Source: Ilex aquifolium (lineage: Eukaryota; Streptophyta; Magnoliopsida; Aquifoliales; Aquifoliaceae). Taken from it: DNA of 64,000 nucleotides. Both the position numbers and the translations under genes were made by a program. This document shows positions 43,595 to 55,100 of this stretch, piece after piece. The notes below the pieces were generated by a model. The model had not been told where the DNA came from. It saw only the letters and a list, made by a program, of their open reading frames with translations, and ran no database searches. Each line of letters begins with the position of its first letter. Positions within the stretch are counted from its first letter, which is position 1. The DNA is taken from contig OX637402.1 in NCBI GenBank assembly GCA_951799425.1, positions 8,212,001 through 8,276,000 on the forward strand, given 5' to 3'.

Positions 43595-44083
43595 TGTGAT
43601 CTAAATTATATTATACACCCAAGTATAAGTGATCGAATTATAGTTTTCTCGGTTTTGGAGCTCTCCCTTGGCTCTTGGATGGTCCGCCTTGCTGAAATGA
43701 AGAAGGGGAGGCATATTTATAAGCAAAGGAAGAAGCACGAGGTGGGAGGATAAGTGCAAACCACCAAGGTGGCTGTCCGGACGCCCCCACCACCATCCGG
43801 ACGGTGGTGCCTTGCAGTAGGTACACGTGTTGCATGCTGGAGCTTCCATGTGTCGTGTTCTTGCTGTTCCATGTGTCGCTTTACACTTTGGTCCTTCGCT
43901 GTTTCTAGCTTTGCAAGTTTTCCTCATATTCTCTGGTATTTCTGTATTAAACCCTGAAATTCAAACATAAAGTATTTAAAACTTTAATTTACGCACAATC
44001 CCTAATTCATAATGTTTAATTGTTTTATCTTACAAAGTTGATTACTTAATCATTTTAATTTACATACTAGTTAGGGTTAATCA
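43595..44083 (-). mobile_element. Small LTR-like insertion in pol linker
   Basis: Does not align with Athila pol, which resumes at 44085 ('APKFEDLSSSGTKPL'). Read on minus it starts TGATTAACCC and ends GATCACA, with a TATA box (TTATAAATATG, about 43722-43710) preceded by a near-perfect 22-bp palindrome around CCGG at 43789-43810 and GTCCGGAC at 43775. This is the layout of a short solo LTR. No matching 5-bp duplication was found (CGCAC and GGCAC nearby differ by one base). Confidence 0.5.
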
Positions 44084-45239
44084 GGCACCCAAATTTGAAG
44101 ATCTTTCATCAAGTGGTACAAAACCACTTTCATTAAGTGTCAAGCCACTAAAGTTTAAACTAAAACCTCTCCCATCTGACCTAAAATATGCATTATTAGG
44201 GGAGGACAAGTCATACCCAATGGTAATTTCATCTAAGCTTGCAGCTTTGCAAGAGTCTAAGCTGATTGAAGTCCTTAGATGCCATAAAAGCACCATTGGG
44301 TGGACCATCGCTGATTTGAAAGGTATAAGCCCGTTAATCTGTAATCATGCTATATACCTTGAGGAGGATTCAAAACCCTCTAGTAAAATCTAGCGACGGT
44401 TGAACCCTTACATGAATGAGGTTTTAAGGACTGAAATGCTCAAACTATTGGATACTGGAAAAATCTTTCCCATCTCTGATAGTAAATGGGTTAGCCAAAC
44501 CCAAGTTATGCCCAAAAAATCTGGGGTCACAGTGGTTAAAAATGATGCCAATGAACTGTTACCAACTCGAGTTGTCACAGGATGACGAATGTTCATAGAC
44601 TACCGAAAGCTCAATTTGGTAACTAGGAAAGACCATTTTCCTCTTCCCTTCATTGATCAAGTCTTAGAAAGAATTGTAGGTCATGCATTCTACTGTTTCT
44701 TAGATGGGTATTTTGGGTATAATCAAATTGAGATAGCACTAGATGACCAAGAGAAAACAACATTCACATGCCCCTTTGGCACCTTTGCATTCAAAAGGAT
44801 GTTGTTTGGACTTTGTAACGCCCCTGCAACATTCCAAAGGTGCATGCTGAGTTTATTTAGTGACATGGTGGAGAGATTTTTGGAAGTGTTCATGGATGAT
44901 TTTTCTGTATATAATGATTCGTTTGATTTGTGTCTGACAAATTTGGAGAAAGTGTTGATAAGATGTAAGGAAGTCAATCTAGTGCTCAATTGGGAGAAAT
45001 GTCATTTCATGGTAACACAAGACATTGTCTTGGGTCACATTTTGTCTTCTGAAGGCATGAAAGTTGACAAGACAAAAATAGATCTAATTGGCAATTTGTC
45101 TGCTCCCAAGACTGTTAAAGATGTCCGATCATTTCTAGGACATGCAGGGTTCTATAAGAGATTCATAAAAGACTTTAGTACCATATCTAAACCCATGTGT
45201 CATCTCCTAAGTCAAAATGTATCTTTTTGTGTGGAGTGA
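44084..45239 (+). pseudogene. Athila-like reverse transcriptase
   Basis: Encodes the RT entry ('GWTIADLKGISP', 'PISDSKWVSQTQVMPKKSG'), then 'IDYRKLNLVTRKDHFPLPFIDQ', 'LDGYFGYNQIEIA', 'TCPFGTFAFKRMLFGLCNAP' and the catalytic box F-M-D-D (44892-44903), followed by 'LGHAGFYKRFIKDFS'. Two stops (near 44390 and 44583) break the N-terminal part, but the palm itself is open from 44589 to 45239. Confidence 0.9.
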
Positions 45240-45660
45240 AGCATGCCAAAAAGCTTTCGAAAAGCTTAAGGGTATGTTAATTTCTGTCCCAATAATGCAA
45301 CCTCATGACTGGACTCTACCATTTGAATTAATGTGTGATGCAAGTGACTATGTTGTGGGAGCTGTGTTGGGACAAAGAAAGGATAAGAAACCCTATGTGA
45401 TTTACTATGCAAGCAAAACTTTGAATGATGCTCAAATGAATTATTCCACAGCTGAAAAGGAATTGCTTGCTGTAGTTTTTGCTCTGGAGAAATTTCGTTC
45501 TTACCTTGTTGGTTCATATGTTATTGTGTTCACTGACCATGCAACATTAAAATTCTTGCTCACAAAGAAAGATGCCAAGCCAAGGCTCTTAGATACTCTT
45601 ACTACAAGAGTTTGATCTGATCATTAAGGACAATAAAGGTGTTGAGAATGTGGTGGCAGA
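45217..45660 (+). pseudogene. Athila-like RNase H
   Basis: In a different frame from RT. '[17 protein letters not shown]', '[25 protein letters not shown]' and '[11 protein letters not shown]' carry the RNase H core (the D of CDAS, E of EKELL, D of TDHA). A frameshift near 45600 separates it from the downstream part. Confidence 0.85.
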
Positions 45661-47234
45661 TCATCTATCCAGGTTAACATATGAATTTCATGAGGATGAC
45701 CTGCCAATCAATGAAAATTTCCCTGATGAACAGCTGTTCACAGTCATGGAAACACCATGGTACACTGATATCGCTAACTTCCTTACTACTAGTACGTTTC
45801 CTCCTTCCTTTACAATGATGGATAAGAAGAAATTTATGATGGAGGTTCGTAATTTCTTTTGGGATGATCTATATGTGTTTAAGTACTATAAGGATCAAAT
45901 CATAAGGTGTTGCATCCCCGGTCATGAGAGCAGACAGGTAATATCTTTTTATCATTTTGAAACATGTGGTGGCCATTTTTCATCTAAAAAAATCGCTGCG
46001 AAAATCTTGTAGTGTGAATTTTATTGGCTCACACTTTTTTGAAGATGTTCATGCCTTTTGTCTAACATGTGATAGATGCCAATGGTTGGGAAGCATTTCT
46101 AAAAGAAACATGATACCCTTGAACCCAATTCTGATAATTGAAATTTTTGATTGTTGGGGCATCAATTTTATGAGACCATTTCCCCCTTCCTTTGGCTATC
46201 TATATATTTTAGTGGCTGTTGATTATGTTTCCAAATGGATTGAAGTAATTTCATGCCGAAATAGTGATCACCGAACAATGATCAAATTTTTAAAAGAAAA
46301 CATTTTGTCCAGGTTTGAAATTCCTAAATCCAATATAAGTAATGGAGGTGCTAATTTTTGCAATCATCCTTTTTGGAATTTGATGAAAAAGTACTTGATT
46401 TCTCATAAAATTGCAACCCCTTATCATCCACATACTAGTGGACAGGCTGAATTAGTTAATCGAGAGATCAAACTAATTTTAGAGAAAATGGTAAATCCGG
46501 ACCGCAAAGATTGGTTGTTAAGACTAACTGATACACTCTAGGCATATCACACTGCTTTTAAAACAATTTTGGGCATGTCTCCTTATCAATTAGTCTATGG
46601 CAAGCCCTGTCACCTACCTGTGGAATTGGAACACAGAGTATACTAGGCCATTAAAACAATGAACTTTGACTTGAACAAGGCTGAAATCTCAAGAAAATTT
46701 CAGATTAATGAGTTGGAAGAGTTGAGAAATGAGGCATATGACAATGCTAAAATTGCAAAGGATAGGATGAAAACTTTTCATGATAAAAACATATTGAGAA
46801 AATCCTTTGCCCCTTCACAAAAAGTCCTCTTATTCAATTCAAGGCTCCGCCTGTTTCATGGAAAGTTGAGATCTAGGTGGACTGGGTCTTACATTGTCAA
46901 ACAAGTGTTTGGACATGGAGTAGTGGAAGTGAAAAATCCATCAAATGTCAATATTTTTACTGTCAATGGTCAGCGTTTGAAACCATTTTTTGAAGACTTT
47001 GTTAAAGATGTGGAAACCATTTTTTTAATGAATCCAAAACATTCCGCCGAGATTCGCGCCTACCGATACAAAAAGGGGTCAGGTCAAGAAAAATACATCC
47101 CAATCCGACCCGAAAGGACGCCTTTATTAAGCCTCCAAACCCTAAATCCCCTTTTTCCCATCCACTATTCTTCTTCTTCTTCTTCGTTTTCTTCCCTATT
47201 CTCTACAAATGACCCACTCTCTGCAACTCCATGA
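45661..47234 (+). pseudogene. Athila-like integrase with mutated catalytic residues
   Basis: After 'VADHLSRL' come a degraded HHCC finger (near 45950-46080, frameshifted) and the core. The first catalytic position is Asn ('WGINFMRPF', codon 46164-46166) and the second is also Asn ('SNGGANFC', codon 46341-46343). The glutamate is kept (46449-46451). Stops at about 46540 and 46645 follow. The C-terminal part continues ('RWTGSYIVKQVFGHG') and the frame runs to 47234 with a Ser-rich end. The enzyme would be dead even without the stops. Confidence 0.85.
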
Positions 47235-47489
47235 CCACACATTCCACCGACACGATCATTTGTTTCATACTTTGCATCTTAATTTTGTATTTGCTTATGG
47301 CTATCCTTCTTCTGTCCGCACTTACACACAAGGGTTTCCATCCTAACCGAAACCCTGATCTTTCTAAAGATGATTAATTTGTGTATTTTGTTTGTAGGCG
47401 TCGGTAGATGAACAAGATCTCTACTTTGCAACCCTAACTATACTTTGCATATACTGGTAAATTTGAAATATTGAGGACAATGTTGAGTT

Positions 47490-47506
47490 TAGGTTGGGGG
47501 TGAGAA
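47490..47506 (+). other. Polypurine-like motif after pol
   Basis: 'taggttgggggtgaga' following 'aggacaatgttgag', a motif often seen downstream of integrase in Athila/Tat-type elements. Confidence 0.5.
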
Positions 47507-47509
47507 CTA

Positions 47510-48398
47510 CAGTTCAAAATTTTTCTTGATCATATTGTGTCTTTTGTCTTGTATTCCATATTTTGTTTTATATTTCGTATTTATACAATCTTTTTAGTAT
47601 ATATAAAACCTAAAAAAAATTAATGATTATGTCTTTAAAGCAGTTTTTATCGTCTTTGTGACTGACAGACGTTAAAGAACCAGATATAGTGTATTAAGCT
47701 TAGCAAGCATGGATAGTAAGATTTTTTTGATTCAGTTTAGGCATTTTACGCACTTTTTCATCTGATGTGCATTCTATGATAATGAGAAAAGCAAGATTGG
47801 TGAGAAAAACTGAAATCTGAGAAGAGCAAGCGAAACCACTGTGTGATAGAAGCATTTTTGTTAAACGTCGTCGTGCCAAAAGACTTGGTGCCTGCAAACA
47901 ATATGGCAGGATCTTTCACATGAAAGAATATAATCAGTGTTCTGAACCAATTTTCGGTCGCGCACTCGATCGATTAGACTGGATAGTGAATGAGCACAGT
48001 AAGCATTATCCTGAGATGCCATGCTATTCCGGTACTGTACTTACATGTTTTGTGTGACAAGAAATTAGAAGTCACTGATTGTTCAAATGGCATGGAGACA
48101 GAGCAAGACTCGGATTAGAATGCTTTTTGACAAAATTATGGAAAACTGTGTTTTTGGGATGAAAGCCAAAGGTCCGAATTTTTTGTAAAAAGTGTAAATA
48201 TCTTTTTGTTAGATGTACAAAATCCTTTTTGTTGAAATAAAATGTGGGCCGAGTAAGGAGTGTCCTAGAATACCAACCTAAAACGTAGGTAAGGACTTAT
48301 CCTGAGACGCCATGATTTTTTTCAAGTTCAATTTGTATATATAGCCTTCTTTTAATGTGTGTATATAAATGTGCATAAAATTATAATTTTTGATTTGG
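47510..48398. other. Non-coding spacer of element A
   Basis: No ORF or repeat recognised. Probably untranslated interior of the retroelement between pol and the extra ORF. Confidence 0.45.
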
Positions 48399-48710
48399 TG
48401 TTCGAACGCTAGTTCACGTTTGAACATTGGCTGCTCATAGTACTTTGGTCTCTGTAGGCAATCAAAAGTACTGGGAGCACCAAACGTTCGAACGTCTGAT
48501 TAACGTTTGAACTAGGACCCAACGTTCGAATGCCATATCCACGTTCGAACGCCAGGAGCTTCCAGTACTTTGGCCTCTGTAGGACATCAAAAGTACTGGG
48601 AGCACCAAACATTCGAACGATAGTGTAACGTTCGAACCATTTGTTAAAAATCCTTCTATACACGTTCGAATGTCAGTAACGTTCGAACGTTGTCTGTTTG
48701 GGTATAAATA
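48399..48710 (+). promoter_or_regulatory. Internal promoter with CGTTCGAACG palindromes
   Basis: Perfect CGTTCGAACG at 48485, 48542 and 48680 and at least seven one- or two-base variants (48399, 48417, 48504, 48523, 48610, 48629, 48663), followed 14 bp later by TATAAATA at 48703-48710. Two copies, 124 bp apart, of a hairpin block 'agtacttt...aaaagtact' + 'gggagcaccaaa' lie at 48438-48475 and 48562-48599. A CT-rich leader and an ORF follow, so this looks like the promoter of the ORF at 48923. The cassette resembles that in the Tekay LTR at 9138-9268. Confidence 0.75.
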
Positions 48711-48922
48711 CCTGATTCGTCTTCTCCATTTCAAAACCACCCAAAACCCTTGAAACCCCTCAAAACCCTCGTTGACTTTTCACCTCCCCAGCCTCAAAAC
48801 CTCACTCATTCTCAATTTCTACCTAAAATTCACCATCCCAAACACATTCCCACCTCATTTCTCTACTTTCTCACAAGAAATCCAAGTTTTTCTTGCTCTA
48901 AAACCCCAAAAATCCAAAAATC

Positions 48923-49541
48923 ATGCCTTTAAGGATGAAGATGCCCGCTAGGCGCAAGACGGCCAACCAAGAGCCTAATTTTGTGATGGAAGTGATCGAG
49001 GAATGAGAGGGAAGGCTACCCATAGTCCGAAGGTACGATAGAACCCGATTTCCTAATGCTCTCAAAGTAGATAGGTACAATAATTTTTTTCAAAACCAAC
49101 CTATAGCTTGTGAACGAACAATTGAGTTGATTGATTTTGTAGAGTTGGGGCTTTATGCCAATATGGAGGCGAGGGGTTGGACAATGTACTTGAGGAATGG
49201 TAGAGAGGCGGTGAAGGAGTTGGTGCGGGAGTTTTACTCCAATGCCGAAATTGTCAATGGGGCGATCAAGACTTATATGAGGGGAGCTCACATCAATATC
49301 GATGAAGATTATATTGTGGAGATGAGGGCCGTACCAAGGGTACCGAGGCCGAGCTACCCCCCGAGAAAGAATGTGGGGATGGATGTAGTTGGTGTTGAAT
49401 TAACGGGCTTGGCAACGTTGTCTTGGGGAGGACGGAGATTTTTTAGGCAAGGTGAATTGACAGACAAGTACAAAATGCTAAATTTGATCGCCGTCTCGAA
49501 CCTTACCCCCATCGGACGTAAGAATGAGATATTATCGGAGA
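48923..49541 (+). pseudogene. Plant 'Transposase_32'-like ORF, 5' part
   Basis: From ATG at 48923 the frame reads MPLRMKMPARRKTANQEPN, meets TGA at about 49004, and continues open as 'RFPNALKVDRYNNFFQNQ', 'CERTIELIDFVELGLYANME', 'ARGWTMYL', 'LVREFYSNAEIV' and 'YMRGAHINIDEDYI' to the Tekay insertion. The R-G-W, REFY-N and RG blocks resemble the 'putative plant transposon protein' domain found as an extra ORF in plant retroelements; function unknown. The part after the insertion is at 59142. It lies on the same strand as element A pol and is probably its additional ORF. Confidence 0.65.
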
Positions 49542-49546
49542 TGGCC
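49542..49546 (+). repeat. Target-site duplication TGGCC, left
   Basis: Matches 59142-59146. Confidence 0.9.
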
Positions 49547-51968
49547 TGTAACACCCCGCATTTTTTATTTTATATATGTACATAGATATATAGTAAAAAA
49601 TTGTAGTAAAATGGAGTTATGTGTAGTAATAGTAGGAATAAATATTAGGGAGACAATTGTATTGAGAAGTTTGAGTTTCGAATGTGTGTAAACTTGGAAA
49701 GGGTGAATAGACAAGTTTCTAAAGGTTTTTAGGTCAAAATAATGCTTCCATTGAATCCGGAAGGTTGAACAACCTTGGGAGAGGTAATATGAGGTGTATT
49801 GGAAGTTAGGAAGTATTTTGGAGTTAAAACCCACTTTAGAGTGAAATTGGATAAAAAGTATCTTGGACATCTTCTAGTATTTTGGTCATAACTTTTTATC
49901 CTTATATCCAATTGATCTGAAATTTGGACAGTAGATAGTAGACATCTAGGGCTACAAAAGTGTATCTCATGAAAATTTTCCAATTCGACCTCTAAATGGG
50001 TCAAAACTGCCCTGGAAGTTGAAGCAGAAAAAGGGTACCGGTACCATTTAGTACCGGTACCAAGTACCGGTACTGCGACTCCAGAAAGTTCTGGGTACCG
50101 GTACTGGGTACCGGTACCATCCTTCTGACGCCTCTAAACAGTTAAAAGTCGGGATTTTGTGTTATAAGAACCCATCCCACATCCCATTTGCCCCATTTCT
50201 TCATCTTCCTCTTACCCTAACCCTCCTAGAAACCCTTAGAGAGAAAGAGAGAAAGATAAAACTCAAGATTAAAAGGAAAGACAAAGGGTTCACAAGGTGA
50301 TTCAAGATTCAAACCCTAGGTTTCTTCAAGAGCATAAGGTAGGGGATTTCTTCCTATGTTCTTACATTGAGGCTAGGGCTAAATTATATGTATTCTTTTG
50401 GTTTAAAATCATATGTACTTGCTATTAAATACTTGATTCTTTGTCTCCTTGCATTGATTTCCTTTCTTTTTACATTTTGGTAGTTGGGTAACTATTAAAG
50501 CTATCTTTTTCACTCTCATCCTTATATACATGATAAGAAATACATGACTCTTGTTCCTCTTGAAATAAATGCCATGTTTTGAACATTGTGATGGTTGGGT
50601 AACTCTTAAATTTCTCTTTTTCATCTTCAAACCTTGGTTTTAAAGAGAAATGGACTTTTCCCTCTATTTTTCCTTAGTATTGCTTTCAAAACTTTAGTGT
50701 TTGATATGGTACACCAAAATGTTACTTATGAGGATCTCTTGCTCATTTTCTTCCCTCATATTATGAAACATTATATTAGAATTGTGGAAATTTGGTAATT
50801 CCTTGAAATGTTGATGAATTGAGAATATTTTGGTTTCCTCAATTGTATGGTTGTTGTGAGGGACTTGGATTGCCTTCGAGAGATGCCGTAGAGTGTTAGA
50901 GGTTAGTCTACCCCCGTGGGGGTGAGATGGTTTCCTAGCACTTGTAGTGGGTTGTCATTTGGTAATGAAACCACTATCGTTCACTGGAGTTCGAACAAGG
51001 GATAGTATACTTTTCCTGGGAAGGGACTCGTCACTGCCATTGGGATGGTAGACGCCCTTTCCTAAAATGCTTGTGAATGTGATTGTGATTGGTGGACTAG
51101 GTATAATCGTTGAATAGATTCATGAGAAGCAATCAACATACATGGTACGGGGATGAACCAATATACATGAGAACATGAGATTATTATTATTGTTACGGAA
51201 TGGTTTCCAACAAGTGCTTGTGGAGGTATGGGACTCCACAAGAACCTGTTGGAAATTGTTATGGTGATCATTGTGACTGAGTTTTACGGTTCATTTAAAT
51301 TATTACGAAACCTTTAAACTTGAGATCTATTTAAAAATATCCTGTTTTTCCTTCAAAATGTTATATATGCTATTTGTGAAAATGAGACCAACCGTTTTAT
51401 GTGCTTTTCTAAACCTTGTTTGAGTTTGGGAAGATTTTGCTACAGAGCTTCGTGCTCATCCCCTACACTTAATATTTTTCAGATTTGGCTTCAGAGGAGG
51501 AGCTCGGTGTGAATGAGCCGGGCCTTGGGGAAGCTTCCTTGGAGGGGTACCTAGATCCCGAATGGGACATCTAGGGATATAGCTTATTTTGTTCTAGACT
51601 AGGAGATTTACTTCTGAACAATGTAAAGTCTAGATTCTTTTGAAACTCCACTGCGATATACTCATGTAATTCTTTTGGGGAATGTAATTGCCATATCTGG
51701 CCTATTCTTTTGGGATAATGTTAAGGATAGTATAGATGGTAAATAGAAATTTTATTGTTATTGGATGGTTAAATGGACCCTGTGTGGTCAAGCTAATATA
51801 ATTGCACAGGTTGTGATTTTTGGGTGGAGCTTCCTGTACAAAGGAGACTCTGCCCAAATTTTGTTAAAATTAAGAATGTTATTATTTTATGGATATATAT
51901 TTAGTTGCTCTCATGACATGAATGGTTTCATAGTGTAATGCCGTCCAGGGTGGTATTTGGGCGTTACA
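49547..51968 (+). mobile_element. 5' LTR of complete Tekay element
   Basis: 2422 bp, TGTAACACCCCGC to GGGCGTTACA (one G fewer than the 3' LTR). U3 carries the GGTACC/ACCGGT array, with a TATA-like TTATAAGA at 50162. ORFs within it are duplicated in the other LTR and are not genes. Confidence 0.95.
50034..50119 (+). promoter_or_regulatory. U3 palindrome array, GGTACCGGTACC type (5' LTR)
   Basis: Five blocks built of GGTACC and ACCGGT palindromes ('ggtaccggtacc', 'gtaccggtac'), about 45 bp upstream of the TATA-like box. Same place in the LTR as the TTCGAA cluster of the Tekay element at 9138. Confidence 0.9.
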
Positions 51969-51972
51969 AAGT

Positions 51973-51984
51973 TGGTATCAGAGC
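51973..51984 (+). other. Primer binding site, initiator tRNA-Met
   Basis: TGGTATCAGAGC, the classic complement of the initiator tRNA-Met 3' end, 4 bp after the 5' LTR. Confidence 0.95.
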
Positions 51985-52170
51985 CTAGGCTTTAGGTATT
52001 ACATGGGAGTTGTAGGTTATGGATTACCACTAGAGATGTAGGTTTAGAGTGAAGGAAATTGTTTAGTTAAATTTTGTATATGCCTTGTGCTTAAATCAAG
52101 ACATCCTACATATCACTTTAGTTTGTATCTTGCACATCAAGGAAACTAAAATTGTGGATTGATGTGCAGG

Positions 52171-55100
52171 ATGGACGGTACAAGGGGACGAGGACGTGGT
52201 CGTGGCCGTGGGGGTCAAGCAAATCCACCACCACCACCACCTCCGGATGCCATGCAAGGCATTTACCAATGCCTGAGGGAGCTTACCACTTTGGTACAAA
52301 GCCAAAACGGTAACAACAACCACAATGGTGGAGCACATCCTCTTGCTCAAGTACCGGGCAATGGGAACGGGGACAGAAGGATGCTAGCCCTTCGGGAATT
52401 CTTAAGACAACGACCCCCCAACTTCCAAGGGAGCTCCAATCCTTTGGATGCGGATAAATGGATCCGTCGGGTAAGGAAGATTTGTGATGGCATGGGGGTT
52501 GCTGAAGACTTGAGGGTTGGCTTGGCTACCTATTTGCTCGAGGGGGAGGCCGACCATTGGTGGGACTCCGTGAAAAGAAGGAGGAACACCGAGGCACTTA
52601 CTTGGGAGGAATTCGACCAAGTCTTCCAAGACAAGTATTTTCCGGAATCAGTTAGGGACCGGATGAAGACAGACTTTTTGGCTCTACGGCAGGGTAGCAT
52701 GACGGTGGCTGAATACGAGAGGAGGTTTGACGAGCTATCCCGCTATGCCACCGAGTTCATATCCACTGAGGCCATGAGGGCCAAGCGCTTTGAGCAGGGA
52801 TTGAGGCCTGCCATCCGGGAGAAGCTTGTGGCACACAAGATCCGGGAATATGGAGATCTTGTGGATAGAGCAGCCCTAGTGGAGAGAGACACAGAGGATA
52901 ATCTGAGGCGACAGAGCTTTGCGAGAGGAGGTCCTATACGGACTGGTGCTATCGGCAGTGGAGTGCAGAGAGCGGCACCTTACCGGCGCCCAGATCAGGC
53001 AGGGGGACAGAGACCCCAGATAGCTCGAGGAGTAGGAGGTGTTCCGGGGAGGACAGCCACAGACCCTCGTCAGTGCTTCGCATGTGGAGGTGTGGGACAC
53101 TTCAGACACAATTGCCCATCGCTTCCACCGAGGGGCAACCAAGCGACCGGACAAGTGGCTGCAAACAAGCCACTACAGCAGCAGAGGCCGTTGGGAGCTC
53201 TAGCCCCAGGCGGTGCCACACAGGGGAGAGTATTTGCTTTGACCCAAGCAGAGGAAGATGCCTCCAATGCCGTTGTGGAAGGTATCGTTCTTCTTTACAA
53301 TTCTTGGGCCCGAATTTTATTCGATCCCGGGGCAACTCATTCTTTTATAAGTACTGTGTATGCTACGAAATTGGGGTTGGGTTTCGAGAAACTAGAACAT
53401 GCATTGAATGTTGACTTGCCTACGGGAGAACAATTGGGTACTAGTCGGGTTTGCAAGGGTTGCGTGCTTCGGATTGGGGAGCACGAATTGATTGTGGATT
53501 TGGTTGCTCTAAATATGATGGGGTATGACGTTATATTCGGGATGGACTTGTTGTCCGCTTTCCGGGCAGTAATGGATTGTTTCCGCAAGCGGATTACATT
53601 TCAGTTACCAGGAGGGGTAGTTTTCAGTTTTATCAATGACCGGAGTTCTTCCCATCCATTTCCAACTACGGGTAGCAAATTCTTGAAAGCTAAGGCGGGG
53701 AGCCATTTGAGCTTCTTAGCTAGCTTAATGGGAGATGATCGGGATAACTCCCATGCGGACGTGGTGTTGATAGTATCGGATTTTCCGGATATCTTCCCTG
53801 ACGAATTACCTGGGTTACCTCCACAAAGAGAGATTGAATTCAAGATCGATCTCTATCCGGGAACCGAACCCATATCTATTGCTCCCTACCGGATGGCACC
53901 TTTGGAGTTGAAGGAGCTAAGGAAGCAATTAGATCATTTGTTGGCGATTGGGTTTATCCGTCTCAGCACTTCACCCTGGGGAGCCCCGGTCCTCTTTGTG
54001 AAGAAAACGGATGAAACTCTACGGTTGTGCACGGATTATCGGAGGTTGAATAGGGTTACCGTGAAGAATAAGTATCCGTTGCCGAGAATTGATGACTTAT
54101 TTGATCAGTTGAAGGGGTCGAAGTATTACTCCAAGATTGATCTTCGCACGGGGTATCATCAGCTGCGGATTAAGGAGGAGGATATTCCTAAGACTGCTTT
54201 CCGTACCCGGTATGGTCACTTCGAGTATACGGTGATGCCGTTCGGATTGACGAATGCCCCGGCAGCCTTCATGGATTTGATGCACAGAGTCTTTCGGCCT
54301 TACCTCGACCGATTTGTCATTGTGTTTATTGATGACATATTGGTTTACTCACAGACTCGGGAGGAACATGCTCGTCATCTCTCTATGGTGCTACAAACAT
54401 TGAGAGAACATAAGTTATATGCGAAGATGAGCAAGTGTGAGTTCTGGATGAAGGAAGTGAAGTTCCTTGGTCATGTTGTGTCCGAGCAAGGAGTAGCGGT
54501 GGATCCCGCAAAGATTGAGGTCGTGATGAAATGGGAACCCCCGAAGAACGTAACGGAAGTCCGGAGTTTCTTGGGGTTAGCCGGCTATTATCGTAGGTTT
54601 GTGGAAGGGTTCTCCAAGCTTGCGATGCCGATGACTCGCCTCACAAAGAAGGGGGAAAATTTTTTATGGACTCAAGCGTGTAAACTAGCTTTTCGCACCT
54701 TGAAGGAGAAGTTGACGACGGCACCTATCCTCATTATTCCGAGTAGTGGGGAAGGCTACGATGTCTACACCGATGCTTCACTACGAGGCTTGGGATGCGT
54801 TCTGATGCAAGGAGGGAAGGTAGTAGCTTATGGCTCGAGACAACTCAAGGTACATGAGCAGAATTATCCCACACACGACTTGGAGCTAGCTGCGGTGGTG
54901 TTTGCTCTTAAGTTGTGGAGATGTTATTTATACGGGGAGAAATTTCAAGTGTTCTCGGACCATAAAAGCCTCAAGTATATCTTCACACAGAAAGACTTGA
55001 ATCTCCGGCAGAGAAGGTGGATTGAGTACTTGGAAGATTATGAGTTTACGCTCAACTACCATCCGGGGAAGGCCAATGTAGTTGCCGACGCTCTTAGCAG

